16,107 bases of DNA from Helicobacter sp. Lineage in GTDB: Bacteria; Campylobacterota; Campylobacteria; Campylobacterales; Helicobacteraceae. The stretch lies in contig NZ_JAFLSB010000026.1 in assembly GCF_022511165.1 (NCBI RefSeq), forward strand, positions 1 to 16,107. Direction: 5' to 3'. The notes under the pieces are model-generated. The model was not told the origin of the DNA, did not search any database, and saw only the letters and a program-made list of their open reading frames with translations. The translations under genes and the position numbers were made by a program. This document shows, piece by piece, positions 6,598 through 14,297 of the stretch (positions within the stretch are counted from its first letter, which is position 1; every line of letters starts with the position of its first letter).

Positions 6598-8556
6598 ATG
6601 ATAGATACAGAATACCACGATAAGGTGCAGATTCTTAAAAAAATGGCATATCATTATTATGTACTTGATGAGCCAATCGCTACTGATGAGCAGTATGATA
6701 GGCTTTATCATCAAGTGTTGGAGTATGAGAAAAATAACCCACACCTTATTGATTCTAGCTCTCCCACACAGCGCGTAGGTGATACGCCTTTGGAATCTTT
6801 TAGTAAAAATACGCATTTAGAACGTATGTGGAGCTTAGAGGATATATTTAATGATGGCGAATTGAGCCAATGGATTGGGAGAATCTACAAATCCCACCCT
6901 AATGCGAGTTTTACTTGCTCACCTAAGTTTGATGGTGCGAGCTTAAATCTCCTTTATCGTGAGGGTAAGCTTGTGAGCGCAACTACGCGTGGAAATGGCA
7001 TAGAGGGGGAACTTGTAACGCATAATGCAAGGACAATCCAAAGCATTCCGCTTGAGATTGCATTAAAAGATGAAATTGAGATTCGTGGGGAGGTAGTGAT
7101 AGCTAAAGATGATTTTGAGATAATCAACAAAGAGCGACTAGAGCAGGAGCAAAATCTCTTTGCAAACCCTCGCAATGCAGCCGCTGGAAGCCTAAGACAG
7201 CTTGATTCAAAGATTACAGCTAAACGCAAATTACGTTTTATGCCTTGGGGTATTGGTGCGGGGCTAAATCAATTTGGAAGCTTTTATGAGGCATTGCAAA
7301 AGATTGAGAGCTTTGGCTTTGCGCCCATACCTTTTTTGAGCTATTGTGCAAATAAAGAGGAGATTGAAAAAGCCTATCACACGCTTTTATCAAAACGCAA
7401 TGATTATGCTATTATGCTTGATGGTATGGTGATTATGCTTGATGAGATTAGCGCACAACAAGAGCTTGGCTGGACTATTAAATCGCCTCGTTTTGCTTGT
7501 GCGTATAAATTCCCTGCTATAGAGAAAAGCTCTAAGATTCTTGCTGTAAGCTTACAAGTAGGGCGCACTGGGGTTATTACGCCTGTGGCAGAACTAGAGC
7601 CTGTGGAGATTGAGGGAGCGATGATTTCACGCGCAAGTTTGCATAATTTTAGCGAGATTAAGCGTAAAGATATAATGCTAGGCGATGAAGTGGTGATTAT
7701 CCGCAGTGGCGATGTGATCCCTAAAATCATTAAGCCACTTACTGCTTTGCGCGATGGCACACAAAAAGCAATTCCTAAACCCACACATTGCCCTGTATGC
7801 GGCGAGGAACTGCTACTTGAGGAGATATTTATTAAATGTCAGAATCTCAGCTGTGAGGCGCGTGTGATAGAATCAATTATCCATTTTGCATCTAAAAAAG
7901 CACTCAATATTGATGGCTTGGGCGAAAAAAATGTGATTGCGCTCTATGAAAATGCGTTTGTAAGGAGTATTAAGGATATTTATAGTTTGTCTTTGGAGCA
8001 ATTACTTAGCCTAGAGGGGTGGAAGGAAAAACGAGCTAAAAATCTCATTGAGGCTATAAAAAATACCATAGGTGTGGAATTATGGCGTTTTATCAATGCG
8101 CTTGGAATCGAGCATATTGGCGAGGGAGCGAGTAAGAAGCTTGCTCAAAAATTTGGCTTAGATACCTTTAAGCTTGAAATAGAATCAGTGCTTAGCCTTG
8201 ATGGATTTGGCGAGGAAATGGCATATTCACTTGTGGAGTTTAATCACGCCAATAAGCTACTTATAGAGGAGCTACTTTCTATTATTCAGCCTCGTGTTGA
8301 GCTTTTGCAGGTTGATAGCAATCATATTTTTTATGGTAAAAGTATCGTGCTTACAGGCACATTGAGTAAGCCTCGTGATGTAATCAGCGCATTTTTAGAA
8401 TCTAAAGGCGCAAAAATAAGCTCAAGCGTGAGTAAAAAGACGGATTTTGTGATTTATGGAGAGAGTGCTGGGAGTAAGCTTGAAAAAGCAAAGGCTCTTA
8501 ATGTAAAAACACTCAACGAAGCAGAATTTAAAGCTCTTTTACAAGAGGAATTATAA
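6598..8556 (+). CDS. ligA: NAD+-dependent DNA ligase
   Basis: A 652-residue replicative and repair ligase that seals nicks using NAD+. Domains in order: the Ia NAD-binding region (HHYYVLDEP-like segment YHYYVLDEPIATDEQYD at about 16-32); the adenylation domain with catalytic K110 in KFDGAS and the following TRGNG; the OB-fold with GRTGVITPVAELEPV; a zinc finger C398-x2-C401-x12-C414-x4-C419; helix-hairpin-helix repeats (NIDGLGEKN, SLEGWKEKRAKNL, LGIEHIGEG); and a C-terminal BRCT domain from about residue 570 (FYGKSIVLTGTL, then SKKTDFVIYGESAGSKLEKA). Length is normal. ATG 6598 is chosen because AAGGA (6583-6587) precedes it and the N-terminus then matches H. pylori LigA. An in-frame ATG at 6529 would add 23 residues with no family counterpart. 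It is divergent from cheV and convergent with the yhcH unit. Confidence 0.97.
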   Translation: MIDTEYHDKVQILKKMAYHYYVLDEPIATDEQYDRLYHQVLEYEKNNPHLIDSSSPTQRVGDTPLESFSKNTHLERMWSLEDIFNDGELSQWIGRIYKSHPNASFTCSPKFDGASLNLLYREGKLVSATTRGNGIEGELVTHNARTIQSIPLEIALKDEIEIRGEVVIAKDDFEIINKERLEQEQNLFANPRNAAAGSLRQLDSKITAKRKLRFMPWGIGAGLNQFGSFYEALQKIESFGFAPIPFLSYCANKEEIEKAYHTLLSKRNDYAIMLDGMVIMLDEISAQQELGWTIKSPRFACAYKFPAIEKSSKILAVSLQVGRTGVITPVAELEPVEIEGAMISRASLHNFSEIKRKDIMLGDEVVIIRSGDVIPKIIKPLTALRDGTQKAIPKPTHCPVCGEELLLEEIFIKCQNLSCEARVIESIIHFASKKALNIDGLGEKNVIALYENAFVRSIKDIYSLSLEQLLSLEGWKEKRAKNLIEAIKNTIGVELWRFINALGIEHIGEGASKKLAQKFGLDTFKLEIESVLSLDGFGEEMAYSLVEFNHANKLLIEELLSIIQPRVELLQVDSNHIFYGKSIVLTGTLSKPRDVISAFLESKGAKISSSVSKKTDFVIYGESAGSKLEKAKALNVKTLNEAEFKALLQEEL

Positions 8557-8692
8557 GCGTATAGTAGGGATTATTAAGAGCTTTTTTGTTTATACTTTGA
8601 GTTGTGGGTTTGTGTGCTAAAATCGCTTAAGCATCACTGCATAGAGTTTGTGCGCCACATTTTTTCTTAATCACTTATTTTTTGCTTTTTAG

Positions 8693-8728
8693 CCTTTATT
8701 TTTAAAAAAAGTATTTTAAAAATAAAGG
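8693..8728. terminator. Perfect 15-bp inverted repeat between convergent ligA and yhcH-family genes
   Basis: The left arm CCTTTATTTTTAAAA (8693-8707) and right arm TTTTAAAAATAAAGG (8714-8728) are exact reverse complements around the six-base loop AAAGTA. The stem lies 136 bases after the ligA stop and 26 bases after the end of the minus-strand cupin gene. It is well placed as a bidirectional terminator. It is unusual in having only two G-C pairs and no separate T run; the T stretches lie within the stem. A protein-binding dyad is the alternative. Confidence 0.5.
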
Positions 8729-8754
8729 ATTCTGTGATTAAAGCGCATAAAATT

Positions 8755-9426
8755 CTATCGCTCTAAGCCAAGCAGATACACAGGGACTTTTAATACACTT
8801 TTTTTGACTTGTGCAAATGGATTTATATTTGTTTGAGTAGCATAGTGAGTGGAGGTGGTATATCGTGTCTCTTTGCTTAGCTCTAAGCCTCCTGCGTGGG
8901 TATCGTCAGGAAAAAATATGGCTAAATCTCCGCTACGCAAAAGTAAATCTGTGCGATAAGGTGTGTTTAAAACCTCATCAAATGGGAGTGTATGGCTTAT
9001 TTTTAGCATATTATTATCTAAAGTGCTAGATTCTGCATAACAATGCCTAAAGGCATTGTTATAGACAATCAAATCCCTATTTTCATCATAAGGAATCTGA
9101 ATCTCAAAGCTCTCTTTATCACCAATTCGCATAAACTCATATCCCTCTACTACAAGCTGAAAATCAATAAATGCGCGATGTGTTTCAAAAAAAGCATTTT
9201 TGGCACTTTTTAAGTGATAGGTTTGTTCTATGGCGCGGATATTTTGAGAAAGTGGATAAGTTACCTCTTTGCGTTCTTCTCCTTGCTCTATGGTAAGATT
9301 TGTGATTCTTTTATGAATCTCGTGTGTGGGATTAAGGGCATTAAGCATATATGCTCTTGCTTCTTCAAGTGCAGGATATGCCCTAAAAAACCAATCTAAA
9401 TGCGTAAGTTTGCCAATAACTGCCAT
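8755..9426 (-). CDS. YhcH/YjgK/YiaL (DUF386) family cupin, longer than usual
   Basis: A 223-residue cytoplasmic protein with the family signatures: FFETHRAFIDFQLVVEGYEFM (residues 79-99; E81, H83 and D88 are likely metal or substrate ligands), LAIFFPDDTHAGG (168-180, H177) and the C-terminal VKKSVLKVPV. Known relatives (YhcH/NanQ, EbgC) are cupin-fold sugar anomerases or sugar-acid proteins, so action on a sugar or sialic acid-like substrate is possible. No sugar catabolic gene is nearby. Family members are usually about 150 residues. The extra length lies in an insert near residues 30-70, in loops of the barrel, and in a short tail (YLLGLER). ATG start with AAGGAG five bases upstream. It lies 26 bases after dapE and is the last gene of the minus-strand unit. 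Confidence 0.8.
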   Translation of the reverse strand: MAVIGKLTHLDWFFRAYPALEEARAYMLNALNPTHEIHKRITNLTIEQGEERKEVTYPLSQNIRAIEQTYHLKSAKNAFFETHRAFIDFQLVVEGYEFMRIGDKESFEIQIPYDENRDLIVYNNAFRHCYAESSTLDNNMLKISHTLPFDEVLNTPYRTDLLLRSGDLAIFFPDDTHAGGLELSKETRYTTSTHYATQTNINPFAQVKKSVLKVPVYLLGLER

Positions 9427-9452
9427 TGTTGCTCCTTAGTTTTATTAGAGAG

Positions 9453-10637
9453 TTAATGAATTTTTTTAGCACTCTTAATATATGAGTGCAAAAAATATGT
9501 AAAAATATCGTATAATGCGAGAATATCGCTTGTGGATACGCGCTCATTGATGGCGTGGATTCTATCATTTGGCACGCCAAGTTCTACTACATCTATGCCA
9601 TATTGGGCAAAGAATCGTGCATCACTTGTGCCTCCACTTGTGCTTAAAGTCGGGCTAAGGTTACTTATATTTTTTATTGCATCACAAAGCAATGCAATCA
9701 GCACACTTTTATCATTTGTGATAAAAGGAAGTGAATTTGTTTTGAGCGAGAGTTCATAAGGCGTTTCCCCAAAAACCCCTTTGATGTAAGCGCGGATAGA
9801 ATCTTCATCACTCAAAGGGGAATTACGCACATTAAACATTATTTTGAGATTTTGCGGGGTTACATTGACAACTTCCATACCGCTACGAATATCGGTTATA
9901 ACAAGTTTGCTTGGGGAAAAATGGCAATCTCCATTATCAAGTGCTACTCCTGCTAATGCACCAAGCTTATTCCCGAGGAGTTCAATAGGATTGAGGCATT
10001 TTTCCGGATAAGCCACGTGTCCTTGTTTGCCCTCTAATGTGAGTATGCCATTAATCGAGCCGCGTCTGCCGATTTTTATCATATCGCCAGTGTGCTCACA
10101 GCTTGTTGGTTCAGCGACAATGCACGCGTGAGGAAGTAGGCAAGATTCTTGTAGGGTTTTGAGCATATATCTTGTGCCATAAATGCCCTCTCCTTCTTCA
10201 TCGCTTGTTAAAAGAATAGAAATCATACAAGCAGAATCTTTAAGTTCTTGTGCGAAATTTTGAGATTGCAAAACATTGACAATAGCGCAAATAAAGGCGC
10301 TTATACCTCCTTTCATATCTTGTGCGCCTCGCCCATAGATATACCCCTCACTCTGCATACCGCAAAATGGCTCATATTCCCAGCCTTCACCTGTAGGGAC
10401 GACATCAATATGCCCTGCAAAGCAGAGATGATGAAGGCTATCTTTTGCTAAACCTTTAGGCGAAATAGCAAAAAAAAGATTTTTTACCCCCTCAACTTCT
10501 TGCTCTATGAGTGTTGTATCATAATGTTTATGGTGTATAAGGGGGTTAAGTTTATGCAAAATATGCTGATAAATACCGCATTCTTTGGGGGTAATGGTAG
10601 GATATGTGATGAGCTCTTGTAAAAATTGAAGAGGCAT
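9453..10637 (-). CDS. dapE: Succinyl-diaminopimelate desuccinylase
   Basis: A 394-residue M20-family metallohydrolase. It hydrolyses N-succinyl-L,L-diaminopimelate in the lysine/meso-DAP pathway, and so supplies the substrate that MurE uses. Two-zinc site residues are visible: H76 and D78 (FAGHIDVVPTG), D107 (YGRGAQDMKGG), catalytic E147 with E148 (TSDEEGEG), E176 (VAEPTS) and H361 (PNDRIHAINE). The dimerisation domain includes GRRGSINGILTLEGKQGHVAYP (190-211), typical of DapE rather than of the argE or peptidase T branches. The TSGGTSDARF segment (333-342) is also DapE-like. Length is normal. ATG start with AAGGA upstream. It is separated from the upstream flavin reductase-like gene by 75 bases, which may hold a minor promoter, and is followed by the cupin gene. 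Confidence 0.93.
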   Translation of the reverse strand: MPLQFLQELITYPTITPKECGIYQHILHKLNPLIHHKHYDTTLIEQEVEGVKNLFFAISPKGLAKDSLHHLCFAGHIDVVPTGEGWEYEPFCGMQSEGYIYGRGAQDMKGGISAFICAIVNVLQSQNFAQELKDSACMISILLTSDEEGEGIYGTRYMLKTLQESCLLPHACIVAEPTSCEHTGDMIKIGRRGSINGILTLEGKQGHVAYPEKCLNPIELLGNKLGALAGVALDNGDCHFSPSKLVITDIRSGMEVVNVTPQNLKIMFNVRNSPLSDEDSIRAYIKGVFGETPYELSLKTNSLPFITNDKSVLIALLCDAIKNISNLSPTLSTSGGTSDARFFAQYGIDVVELGVPNDRIHAINERVSTSDILALYDIFTYFLHSYIKSAKKIH

Positions 10638-10712
10638 TATGAATCCTTTGTGGGACTAAGGTGATTAATTGTGTTAAAAAAGCATCTTAAGTAACGAGAA
10701 AAAACAAATGTG

Positions 10713-11360
10713 TTACTCATTCTTTTTTCCATCATTTGTTAGAGAGGGTTTTTGGGCATCTTTGGGTGTTGTTTGCTTGTTTTGAGAGTGAAGCGCAACA
10801 TCTGCCCCTAAAGTTTTATAGATATGTCCCACTCTGCCAATAAAACGAGGCAAAAAGCGCAAATCTTCCTTGTAAATATTATCATCTATGTAGAAAAATT
10901 TAGCCTCTAAAAGCACGCTTTTGTCTTTGCCAATTTCAAGTATATCGTATAAATCACACATAAAAGCAATCTGTATGCCTTGAGGTGCAGGGGGATAGCC
11001 TGATTGCAAGAGTTTAAGTGGAATATTAAACTCACTCGCTTCGCTCGCGCCATATTCAAGCTCGGTGCTACTATCTTGCAAGGCTTGAATATGGGCAATA
11101 TCGCACATACTGATAGTAGCCTTGCGTGTGTGATGAATATTTTTAAAACTATCTTTTTCTAGTCCATCACTTTTTTGCATCATACAGATGGAAAAAACAG
11201 GCGGATTCACACTCATTGGAGCAAAGAAACTAAAAGGAGCGAGATTAACGCCACCATTTGGGAAAATCGTGCTTACCCAAGCAATGGGACGCGGCGTAAT
11301 GGTATTGCTAAGTATTTTGTAGTTTTGTAAAAATGTTGAAGTATGAGCATCAAGTATCAT
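10713..11360 (-). CDS. Flavin reductase-like FMN-binding split-barrel protein
   Basis: A 215-residue cytoplasmic protein of the flavin reductase-like (DIM6/NTAB) family. Family segments are ITPRPIAWVSTIFPNGGVNLAPFS (about residues 21-44), a conserved PPVFSI strand (53-58), and the C-terminal GRVGHIYKTLGA (175-186), which resembles the R-x-G-x-x-Y closing motif. Relatives bind FMN and either reduce flavin for a partner oxygenase or act on unknown substrates; no partner is adjacent. The last 25-30 residues (SQNKQTTPKDAQKPSLTNDGKKNE) are polar, low-complexity and probably disordered. Its ATG lies inside the end of waaF (11-base overlap), so translation is probably coupled to waaF. Whether the link to LPS synthesis is functional or only positional is unknown. 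Confidence 0.85.
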   Translation of the reverse strand: MILDAHTSTFLQNYKILSNTITPRPIAWVSTIFPNGGVNLAPFSFFAPMSVNPPVFSICMMQKSDGLEKDSFKNIHHTRKATISMCDIAHIQALQDSSTELEYGASEASEFNIPLKLLQSGYPPAPQGIQIAFMCDLYDILEIGKDKSVLLEAKFFYIDDNIYKEDLRFLPRFIGRVGHIYKTLGADVALHSQNKQTTPKDAQKPSLTNDGKKNE

Positions 11361-12705
11361 TGTTTAGCCCTTTTGTGCTGTTTTTTAGCAGATTTATAGT
11401 ATGAGTGATAACTTCCTCTGGCGTGATGAGTTTCATACATTGATGATGTTTTAGCGGACATTCTCGTTTTTTGCACGGCGCACAAGGCACATATTTACAA
11501 AGCAACACGCAAGAGTGATAAGGAGAATCTTTATGTGATTGCATTGTAGAATCTTCAAGGATTATTTCAGGGGATTGTGTGTTTTTTGTATCCTTAAAGC
11601 CTGTGGGCATTAAAGGGAGCGAATGAAGAGGTTTTGGAGCATAAGGAGCAGTTTCTTTAATGTTTGTAGGTCCAAAAATTGCTACCATAGGTACTTTTAG
11701 CGCAGCAGCGATGTGCATAGGTCCGCTGTCATTAGTGATAAAAACATTCATTGCAGCAATATAATCAATGAGTTGGCTTAGATTTGTCTTATCTGTAAGA
11801 TCGTGAAAAAATCCTATATTGGGGTGATTGGCAATAGATTCTGCAATTTGTGCATTGGTGCGTGAGCTTTCACTTGAGCCAAAGAGATAAACATCATAAG
11901 AGCAAGTAAGAAAATACTCAATAATAGCAATAAAATAGGATTTTTCCCAGCATTTAGCACTCCCAAAAGCTGCACCGGGATTAATCCCTATGGCGTAGGA
12001 TTGTGTAGGTAAGGTTAAAGCAGAGGCAATAAGCTGAAGTGGCATTGTGCTAAGAATAGGGAGCAAATCAAGCTGAAATTGCATTTGAGATGCAGAATCT
12101 ATACAATCTTGCAAGTTTTGAATATGTGCAAGTTGTTCTTGGAGCTTTAGGGTATCTTTGGGTAAAAAATTTCCTCCACTCTTATCATCGAGTGCATTTT
12201 TATATGTTTCATAGGCTTGTTTTTGCACAGATTCTAAAGAAGCAATGAGTTCAAGGTAGAGGCATACTTGATGTTTGATATTTCCTTGCCAATCGTATTT
12301 ATGCAAAGGTAAGGCGTGGGTAAGAAGGAAACTTCGAGCATTTTTAGCATAGCCTATGCGCACCTTACTTTTACTCCAATATAAAAGCAGAGCAGAAAAA
12401 AAGGTATTAGTAAAACTTATGGCAAGATCGTGTATGCCTATTTCTTTGGCAAGTTTTCTTGTCGCATAGATTCTGCATTTTGCACTTTTGCTTGTATCAA
12501 TAACAATGCGTTTTACCCTCTCATCTCGCTCATAAATTCCACAACTTGCCTTTGTGCCTACAAGTGTAAAATCAGCATTGACAAAGCTTTTTTTGAGCCA
12601 TTCAAATGCAGGAGAAATCATCACGCTATCACCTAGCCAATTTGGTAAGCGCAGAAGCACACTTTTGATAGAATAAGTAGGAATAGCCCCTTGTGTTAAA
12701 GACAT
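11350..12705 (-). CDS. waaF: ADP-heptose:LPS heptosyltransferase II, with insertions
   Basis: A 451-residue GT9-family glycosyltransferase, which would add the second heptose to the LPS inner core on the cytoplasmic face of the inner membrane. Visible motifs are LPNWLGDSVMISPA (residues 20-33), INPGAAFGSAKCW (241-253), NDSGPMHIAAAL (325-336), IFGPTNIKETAPY (353-365), and a Cys-rich tail CKYVPCAPCKKRECPLKHHQC (403-423) characteristic of WaaF over WaaC. Typical WaaF is about 350 residues. The extra length comes mainly from about 165-230, a Gln/Leu-rich helical insert between the two Rossmann halves, and about 370-398, a polar loop before the Cys-rich tail. ATG start with GGAG five bases upstream. 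It heads the minus-strand unit, is divergent from hisS, and overlaps the next gene. H. pylori likewise has the heptosyltransferase next to hisS. Confidence 0.92.
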   Translation of the reverse strand: MSLTQGAIPTYSIKSVLLRLPNWLGDSVMISPAFEWLKKSFVNADFTLVGTKASCGIYERDERVKRIVIDTSKSAKCRIYATRKLAKEIGIHDLAISFTNTFFSALLLYWSKSKVRIGYAKNARSFLLTHALPLHKYDWQGNIKHQVCLYLELIASLESVQKQAYETYKNALDDKSGGNFLPKDTLKLQEQLAHIQNLQDCIDSASQMQFQLDLLPILSTMPLQLIASALTLPTQSYAIGINPGAAFGSAKCWEKSYFIAIIEYFLTCSYDVYLFGSSESSRTNAQIAESIANHPNIGFFHDLTDKTNLSQLIDYIAAMNVFITNDSGPMHIAAALKVPMVAIFGPTNIKETAPYAPKPLHSLPLMPTGFKDTKNTQSPEIILEDSTMQSHKDSPYHSCVLLCKYVPCAPCKKRECPLKHHQCMKLITPEEVITHTINLLKNSTKGLNNDT

Positions 12706-12775
12706 CTTTGCTCCACGAATGTTTATTGTTGTAGAGAATCTAAAAATAGCACGAGATTCAAATAAATATTGCGCT

Positions 12776-12781
12776 ATTGTA
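12776..12781 (-). promoter_or_regulatory. Possible -10 box (TACAAT, minus strand) for the waaF unit
   Basis: On the minus strand TACAAT lies about 70 bases before the waaF ATG and follows a T-rich stretch, as in epsilonproteobacterial sigma-70 promoters. The gap of 212 bases between waaF and hisS must hold both divergent promoters. For hisS, TAAAAT-type hexamers occur at several places around 12846-12874, and none stands out. The assignment is tentative. Confidence 0.3.
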
Positions 12782-12917
12782 GAAGCAAAAAGCTAAAAAT
12801 TTGCTATGAAGTGTGAAAATCTTACCAAAATCCCTCATAATGTAGCTAAAATAAAACATTTTTAAGATAAAATAAATCTTTGTAGGTATTTTGAGATTTC
12901 CAAGGAGGATTGTGAGA

Positions 12918-14267
12918 ATGGCGTTGGTTACTCCTCGCACATTGAGTGGTTTTAGAGATAGATTGCCCAAAGAAGCCCTTGCAAAGACACTTTTACTCAA
13001 TAAATTAAGTGCTGTATTTATGGATTTTGGCTTTGTACCTATCGAAACACCACATTTGGAATATGCTGATGTGCTTATTAAGCAAGGGAGTGATGAGATT
13101 CAAAAGGAATTGTATCGTTTTAAAGATCACGGCGGACGCGATGTCGCATTAAGGTTTGATCTTACCGTGCCTTTAGCGCGTTTTATCTCACAATACAAAA
13201 ATGAAGTAGGTTTGCCTTTTAAACGTTTTGCCATAGGGAGCGTGTTTCGTGGAGAGAGAGCGCAGAGAGGGAGATACAGGGAATTTACACAATGTGATTT
13301 TGATTTTATAGGGAGTGATAGTATTTCTTGTGATGCAGAGATTCTACAAGTGATTTATGCTTCACTTGTGGAGCTTGGGATAAATGAATTTACCATTTGG
13401 CTCAATCATCGCGGGATTTTGAATGGTATTTGCGAACATTGTGGTATTACTGGAGAAAAAAATGTCAATACTGCCTTGCGTATCATTGATAAGCTTGATA
13501 AGATTGGTAAAGAGGGCGTAGCAAATGAATTACAAAAAGACTTAGCCCTTACTAGCACTCAAGTTGAAAGATTGCTAGAATATACATCAATCAAGCAGAG
13601 CGGCGATAGTGAGCTTTTTTTTAAACACATTGAATATATGGGTGAGTTTAATGATTCTATCAAAAAAGGTATAGAGGATTTAAAGGCTCTCTATGAGGTG
13701 CTTTCAGCGCTACAAATTGATAAAGATACCTATCGCATAAATTTTTCTATTGCGCGTGGGCTAGGGTATTATACAGGGATTGTGTATGAAACAACACTTA
13801 ATAGACTTAAGAGCATAGGAAGCGTGTGTTCAGGTGGGCGATATGATAATCTCACACGCACTTTTTCACAAGAAAAAATGAGTGGTGTTGGTGCGAGTAT
13901 TGGGCTTGATAGGCTTTTGGCTGCATTAGAAGAAACAGAGCTTTCGCATAAAAAAGCAACTGCTGTGCGTGCGCTTATTGTATGTATGGATAAAACATAT
14001 TTTGGTTATGCACATCTTCTTGCAGAATCTTTCCGCCATTCAAAAGTGCCTATCGAGGTTTATCCTGAAGTAAGTAAGCTTAAAAAACAATTTAGTTATG
14101 CCCACACTAAGGGGCACGAGTTTGTGATTGTTATTGGTGAAAGTGAGTTTAACTCAAAAACACTCACACTAAAAAATATGACTTCAGGAGTGCAGATTGC
14201 CAATATAAGTTTTCTCAAAGCCATTGAATTGGTAAGGGAGGAGGGAAATGAGGAGATGAAAATTTAA
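12918..14267 (+). CDS. hisS: Histidyl-tRNA synthetase
   Basis: A 449-residue class II synthetase that charges tRNA-His. The N-terminal PRTLSGFRDRLP segment is typical of HisRS. LRFDLTVPLARF (79-90) and the motif 2 region VFRGERAQRGRYREFTQCDFD (109-129, R111) bind ATP and tRNA. RGLGYYTGIVYE (280-291) is the HisRS-specific histidine-binding motif, and GASIGLDRLL (325-334) is motif 3. The C-terminal part (about 350-440) is the anticodon-binding alpha/beta domain. ATG 12918 is chosen with AAGGAGG at 12902-12908 nine bases upstream; a GTG at 12912 is the alternative, six bases earlier. The acidic/polar tail ends EEGNEEMKI. It is followed by pepF after 30 bases, so the two are probably cotranscribed. 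Confidence 0.96.
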   Translation: MALVTPRTLSGFRDRLPKEALAKTLLLNKLSAVFMDFGFVPIETPHLEYADVLIKQGSDEIQKELYRFKDHGGRDVALRFDLTVPLARFISQYKNEVGLPFKRFAIGSVFRGERAQRGRYREFTQCDFDFIGSDSISCDAEILQVIYASLVELGINEFTIWLNHRGILNGICEHCGITGEKNVNTALRIIDKLDKIGKEGVANELQKDLALTSTQVERLLEYTSIKQSGDSELFFKHIEYMGEFNDSIKKGIEDLKALYEVLSALQIDKDTYRINFSIARGLGYYTGIVYETTLNRLKSIGSVCSGGRYDNLTRTFSQEKMSGVGASIGLDRLLAALEETELSHKKATAVRALIVCMDKTYFGYAHLLAESFRHSKVPIEVYPEVSKLKKQFSYAHTKGHEFVIVIGESEFNSKTLTLKNMTSGVQIANISFLKAIELVREEGNEEMKI

Positions 14268-14297
14268 CATTGAGTAATAAAAATTTAAGGAGTGTCA

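Noticed and set aside
7404..7784. Minus-strand open frame of 126 codons inside ligA
   Set aside because: It is antisense to the conserved OB-fold region of ligase; the Ser/Ile-rich translation is typical of a shadow frame.
12891..12917. Upstream TTG start extending HisRS by nine residues
   Set aside because: It would place the AAGGAGG ribosome binding site inside the gene. ATG 12918 fits both the site and the family N-terminus.
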